Assembly (NCBI GenBank): GCA_021826485.1 | Contig: JAKAZX010000166.1 | Location: forward strand, 1-8,185 | DNA length: 8,185 nucleotides | Reading direction: 5' to 3' | Source: Pseudomonadota bacterium | GTDB lineage: Bacteria > Pseudomonadota > Alphaproteobacteria > Acetobacterales > Acetobacteraceae | Translations under genes and position numbers: made by a program | Shown here: positions 5,308-8,185 of the stretch, one piece after another | Layout: the number at the start of each line of letters is the position of its first letter | How positions within the stretch are numbered: the first letter of the stretch is position 1 | The notes under the pieces: model-generated | Databases searched by the model: none | What the model saw: only the letters and a program-made list of their open reading frames with translations | Told to the model about the DNA's origin: nothing

Positions 5308-7401
5308 TCAGGCCGCGGGCCGCGCGAAGCCGAGCGGGGCGCGGCCGCCGCTGCGGCCGGCGCATTCCGCCGTCAGCAGGCGCAGCAGCGCCTCCGGCTC
5401 GGTGATCTGGCCGTGCAGCACGGCCCGGCGCGCCACGACGGCGAAATCCGCCGGCGTCAGCGTGCGCAGCGCCTCCAGGCCGGCCGGGGCCGACAGGCCG
5501 AAGAACCGCCGGAACGCCTGCCGCGCCTGGCCCGCGCCCAGAAAATCGAAGCGCAGCTTCACCAGGAACCGGCGCAGGCTGGCGCGGTCCAGCCGGTCGG
5601 CGAGGTTGGTGGTGCAGGCAAACGGCAGCGGATGGCTTTCCATCCAGGTCAGCATCTCGTTGACCTGGCTGATCTCCCACCCGCGCAGCGCCTCGCCGCG
5701 GTCGAGCAGCAGACTGTCGGCCTCGTCGAACACCAGGAAGGCACCCGTGTCGCGCGCCTCGGCGAAGGCGGCGGCGATCGCCTTCTCGGTACCGCCGACA
5801 TACATGTCGAGCAGATCCGACGCCCGCCGCTGCACGACCGGCAGGCCGATGCGCCCGGCGATGTGGCGCACCCAGGCGCTCTTGCCGCTGCCGGGCGGCC
5901 CGGCGATCAGGAACGACACCGCGCGCGGCGCGCCCGGCCGCGTCAGGTCGGCGTCAAGCCCCAGCAGGTCGGCATCGGCGTTGACCAGCGCGGGGTCATA
6001 GAGAGCGTCATGTTCCGGCTCGGGCAACGGCAGGCCGCCGCCGCGCACGGCACGCGCCACGCCCTCCACGATCAGCCGCGCCGTCTCGGCGTCGCCACCG
6101 GCCAGCCGCGCCGCCCGGAGCGCTGTCGCCGCCACCGCTGGCGCGGCCGGCACCAGGCGGGCGAGCCGCGCGGCATCGGCCTCGGCCAGCGCCACCCCCT
6201 CCGCCTCGCCCAGGCGGCGCCAGAGCACGGTGCGGGTGGCCAGGTTGGGCATGCGCAGCTCCAGGCACATGGTCATCCGCCGCAGCACCGCCGGGCCGAG
6301 GGCGGCGATGTCGTTGGCGGTCCAGATCACCGGCGCGGCCATCCGCTCCAGCAGCCGGTGCATGAAGACGCGGGAGGTGATCATCGGCGGGCCGAACCCG
6401 GCGCCGCAGTGGACGAACAGGTCCTCCGCCTCGTCGAACAGCAGCACCGTCCCGCCCGGCTGGGCGAGACGCTGGGCCAGGCGCAGCCCGGCCAGACGCT
6501 CGTGACGCGACGGCTCGCCGCCGTCCTCGTCCGCCTCCCCGACCGGGCGCAGCCGTGCACCCACCTGGGCGGCGAGCGTCGCCGCGAAGGAGGTCTTGCC
6601 GGTGCCGGGCGGGCCGTAGAGCAGGATGTTCACGCCGTCGGCGCGCGCGGCGAGCGCGGCGCGCAGCATCTTGGCGGCCACCTCCGCCTCGCAACCGAGA
6701 TGCGCGAACGCCTCCCACGGCAGCGGCTGCGCGGGGCTGCTGCCGAGCAACTGGTCGAAGAAGTCCGCCTCCGGCAGCACGTCGCGCCGTACCAGCGCCA
6801 GCAGTTGCGACAGCACGACGAGGTCGTTGTCCCGTTCGAGATGCAGCAATCCGCTGGCGAGCAGCCGCGCGTCGGCCTGCAGCCGCGTCGCGATCTCCGC
6901 CGGCTCGGCATCGAGCAGCAGCGCGAACAGCCCGATATCGCGGTGCAGGCGGGTGATACCGCTGCGGCACTCGCTGAGGCAGTCGAACAGCCGTTCGACG
7001 CGCTGATCGATGAAGTAATGCAGCGCCAGGGCGAAGATGTTCGCCTCCAGCGCATCGAAGCCGAGCCGCGCGGCGATGGCTGCGATCCAGCTTGCGGCCG
7101 GGGTGCCCGCCGCATCCGGCAAATCGGCCCCGGCATCCGCCAGGAGCGATTGGATCGCGCGCCACCACGGCGCGGGCAGGCCGCGACGGCGCGGGATATC
7201 CCGCTCCTCCTCGGGCAGCGCCGCCGCGGCCAGGCCGAGGCTGGTGCCGTTCGCCGCCAGCCAGCCGGCCAGCGCCGCCGCCTCCGGCATGCGCCGGTCG
7301 ATGGCGGCGTGGACGTTGCGCGCGCAGGCCAGCGCGAGATGCGTGCCAGCGGTACTGGCACGCCACAGACGAGGGCGAAGCCGTTCGTGGGAAGGGCTCA
7401 T
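5308..7401 (-). CDS. AAA+ ATPase with two ATPase modules (COG0464/SpoVK-like)
   Basis: A 697-residue cytoplasmic protein with two AAA+ modules behind a helical N-terminal region of about 240 residues that I do not recognise. Module 1: Walker A GPPGTGKT (263-270), Walker B LLFDEAED (320-327), sensor-1 Asn363 in TAND, and Arg374-Arg375 at the arginine-finger region. Module 2: Walker A GPPGSGKS (501-508), Walker B LVFDEADS (556-563), sensor-1 Asn599, and Arg610-Arg611 in SLRRF. Module 2 carries a pore-loop-like YVG (534-536) after SDLLDM, as in classic AAA unfoldases. The equivalent part of module 1 is an acidic DEDGGE stretch without an aromatic. Both modules look catalytically complete. The likely role is ATP-driven remodelling of a protein or complex, with a hexameric ring expected from the family. 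No protease or nuclease domain is seen. The ATG at 7401 is preferred; an in-frame GTG lies 9 bases upstream, and neither has a strong Shine-Dalgarno. It is the central gene of a cluster with two small unknowns and a WYL regulator. Confidence 0.9.
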   Translation of the reverse strand: MSPSHERLRPRLWRASTAGTHLALACARNVHAAIDRRMPEAAALAGWLAANGTSLGLAAAALPEEERDIPRRRGLPAPWWRAIQSLLADAGADLPDAAGTPAASWIAAIAARLGFDALEANIFALALHYFIDQRVERLFDCLSECRSGITRLHRDIGLFALLLDAEPAEIATRLQADARLLASGLLHLERDNDLVVLSQLLALVRRDVLPEADFFDQLLGSSPAQPLPWEAFAHLGCEAEVAAKMLRAALAARADGVNILLYGPPGTGKTSFAATLAAQVGARLRPVGEADEDGGEPSRHERLAGLRLAQRLAQPGGTVLLFDEAEDLFVHCGAGFGPPMITSRVFMHRLLERMAAPVIWTANDIAALGPAVLRRMTMCLELRMPNLATRTVLWRRLGEAEGVALAEADAARLARLVPAAPAVAATALRAARLAGGDAETARLIVEGVARAVRGGGLPLPEPEHDALYDPALVNADADLLGLDADLTRPGAPRAVSFLIAGPPGSGKSAWVRHIAGRIGLPVVQRRASDLLDMYVGGTEKAIAAAFAEARDTGAFLVFDEADSLLLDRGEALRGWEISQVNEMLTWMESHPLPFACTTNLADRLDRASLRRFLVKLRFDFLGAGQARQAFRRFFGLSAPAGLEALRTLTPADFAVVARRAVLHGQITEPEALLRLLTAECAGRSGGRAPLGFARPAA

Positions 7402-7449
7402 GTCGATCACTCTGGAACGGGCGGGGAAAGGGGATACGACGTGGCTGCG

Positions 7450-7764
7450 TCAGAAGCGGACGGATCGGCGCGGCAGGGCGCGGGCTGCGTCGCTGCGCAG
7501 CCGGGCCATCGGGATGACCCGCGCCGCAAGGGCGGGATCGCCGAGACCGATCTCGATCGCGATCAGCCCGTCGCGGCGGAGCTGCGAGCAGACGGCCAGC
7601 GTGACGCCGGCATGGACGATCTGCAGATGCGCCATCTCGATGCCCTCGCCGCGGCGGGCAATGGCCCGCCACGCCGCCAGGGCGGCGTTGCGCAATTCGG
7701 CGCCGAGCGCATGACGCGCTTCAGCCGACGGGGTGATGACGACGGGCGCCAGGACACGGAACAT
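7450..7764 (-). CDS. Unrecognised 104-residue protein, first gene of the AAA+/WYL cluster
   Basis: I do not recognise this family. The start is fixed by AGGAGG 5 bases before the ATG at 7764; an in-frame start 45 bases upstream has no such site. The protein has a probable helix at about 13-38 and a beta-rich middle with alternating hydrophobics (HLQIVHAGVTLAVCSQL, 46-62; GLIAIEIGLG, 66-75). The tail is basic and arginine-rich (RLRSDAARALPRRSVRF, 88-104). There is no signal peptide or membrane helix. It lies 48 bases ahead of the AAA+ gene and about 220 bases after the preceding exporter gene, so it is the probable first gene of the transcript. The basic tail could contact nucleic acid or the acidic face of a partner. 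That is speculation. Confidence 0.72.
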   Translation of the reverse strand: MFRVLAPVVITPSAEARHALGAELRNAALAAWRAIARRGEGIEMAHLQIVHAGVTLAVCSQLRRDGLIAIEIGLGDPALAARVIPMARLRSDAARALPRRSVRF

Positions 7765-7769
7765 GCTGA

Positions 7770-7775
7770 CCTCCT
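7770..7775 (-). promoter_or_regulatory. Strong ribosome binding site of the first cluster gene
   Basis: AGGAGG with a 5-base spacer to the ATG at 7764. It is the best Shine-Dalgarno in the window and shows that this small gene is real and translated from here. Confidence 0.78.
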
Positions 7776-7800
7776 CAGGATGCGCGGCTCGCCGACGCGT

Positions 7801-7817
7801 CCCGGACACAATCCGGG
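7801..7817. promoter_or_regulatory. 17-base palindrome, candidate operator or leader hairpin
   Basis: CCCGGA (7801-7806) and TCCGGG (7812-7817) are perfect inverted arms around CACAA. It lies 37 to 53 bases ahead of the first gene of the AAA+/WYL cluster, in otherwise non-coding DNA. WYL regulators bind inverted repeats near the promoters they control, so this is the first place to look for the cluster's operator. As RNA it would form a 6-bp hairpin in the leader. Confidence 0.4.
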
Positions 7818-7882
7818 CATCAGCGATACCTGCGACTTCCTCGGAGTTAAGGTCGGGTTCAGAGTGTCATTGGTGCATCGCA

Positions 7883-7911
7883 CATGTATCCTATTGGCAC
7901 GCACTTGTCCA
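7883..7911 (-). promoter_or_regulatory. Candidate promoter of the AAA+/WYL cluster
   Basis: On the minus strand TGGACA (7906-7911) matches the sigma-70 -35 box at five of six bases and is followed after 17 bases by TACATG (7883-7888), a weak -10. The stretch 7850-7910 is visibly less GC-rich than the coding DNA around it, as expected for a promoter. The predicted leader of about 110 bases would contain the palindrome. Box matching alone is weak evidence. Confidence 0.33.
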
Positions 7912-7969
7912 GGGGATGCGAGCGGCGTTGCCCTGGAACATGCCCGATCAGCACGACACGGCGGGACGT

Positions 7970-7984
7970 AGCGGTCGAACCGCT
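7970..7984 (-). other. Stem-loop at the exporter stop codon (possible transcript end)
   Basis: AGCGGT and ACCGCT form a perfect 6-bp stem with a 3-base loop, beginning at the last base of the exporter stop codon on the minus strand. No U tract follows. It may mark the end of the exporter transcript, but this is not shown. Confidence 0.3.
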
Positions 7985-8185
7985 CATGCCACTCCGCGCC
8001 ACAGGAGTTCGGCCCCGAGCGCCAGGAGGCCGGCGAAGAAGCACCGCCGGAAGATCTCGGGGCGCACCCGCGCCCGCAGCAGCCCGCCCAGCCCCATGCC
8101 GGCCAGGGCGGGCAGTACCGCCAGCAGCGAGGCCCCGGTGGCGGCGAGCGGCAGTGCGCCGTGCAGCGCGAGGCCGGCCGCGAGC
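7984..8185 (-). CDS. C-terminal part of a TauE/SafE-family sulfite exporter-like membrane protein (partial)
   Basis: A frame open from the window edge encodes 66 residues ending in TGA at 7984-7986; the 5' part lies outside. Two hydrophobic helices are seen, at about residues 12-35 and 48-62 of the fragment. They flank a short basic cytoplasmic loop (LRARVRPEIFRR, 36-47). The last-but-one helix holds PALAGMGLGGLL, and the final helix ends LLWRGVA. A GxxLG-like helix, a basic loop with P-E-x-F-R-R and a final hydrophobic helix are typical of the C terminus of TauE/SafE (TSUP) proteins, which export sulfite, sulfoacetate or related anions. The substrate cannot be told from the fragment. Its relation to the AAA+/WYL cluster is probably only positional. 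Confidence 0.72.
   Translation of the reverse strand, partial: LAAGLALHGALPLAATGASLLAVLPALAGMGLGGLLRARVRPEIFRRCFFAGLLALGAELLWRGVA

Noticed and set aside
5233..7971. A 912-codon plus-strand open frame opposite the whole AAA+ gene.
   Set aside because: It is Arg/Gln/His/Ala/Gly-rich low-complexity sequence with no recognisable motif, and it is explained by strong GC3 bias of the real minus-strand gene, which carries two complete ATPase modules.
7859..8044. A 61-codon minus-strand frame crossing from the exporter end into the intergenic gap.
   Set aside because: It overlaps the exporter's last 20 codons in another frame, has no good ribosome binding site, and covers the likely promoter region.
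1..8185. CRISPR arrays, insertion sequences, rRNA or tRNA genes.
   Set aside because: I looked for regularly spaced repeats, transposase motifs with terminal inverted repeats, and tRNA-like cloverleaf or CCA ends on both strands, and saw none.

Overview
The window is GC-rich DNA (strong G/C bias at third codon positions) of alphaproteobacterial type. Acetobacteraceae or a relative is a reasonable guess from composition and protein style, but no marker gene is present to fix the taxon. Every gene I can support is on the minus strand, so transcription runs from high to low coordinates. The very long plus-strand open frames are antisense shadows caused by the composition.

Reading in the direction of transcription: the window opens with the C-terminal 66 residues of a TauE/SafE-type membrane exporter (7984-8185). 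A 219-base intergenic stretch follows, with a possible promoter and a 17-base palindrome. Next comes a tight four-gene cluster (7764 to 3893): an unrecognised 104-residue protein, a 697-residue AAA+ protein with two ATPase modules, an unrecognised 97-residue helical protein, and a WYL-domain transcriptional regulator whose start overlaps the preceding stop. I cannot match this set to a named system. WYL regulators often control defence or stress loci, so a regulated ATPase machine with two small partners is the best candidate here for something undescribed.

After about 180 bases a second four-gene operon begins (3713 to 190): a DadA-like FAD-dependent D-amino acid dehydrogenase, a periplasmic amino-acid binding protein with a TTG start, one amino-acid ABC permease, and an Asp/Glu racemase-family enzyme. 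Gaps of 11 and 4 bases and a 4-base overlap imply one translationally coupled transcript. A coherent reading is uptake of an amino acid, interconversion of its stereoisomers and oxidation of the D form to a 2-oxo acid. The substrate cannot be read from sequence, and no ABC ATPase gene is present.

The ends of the three minus-strand units (exporter, WYL gene, racemase) each carry a short GC stem-loop without a U tract, starting 0 to 7 bases after the stop codon. The low-coordinate edge (1-189) holds no convincing gene, but it has a clear intrinsic terminator on the plus strand (71-102) that presumably ends a gene outside the window.
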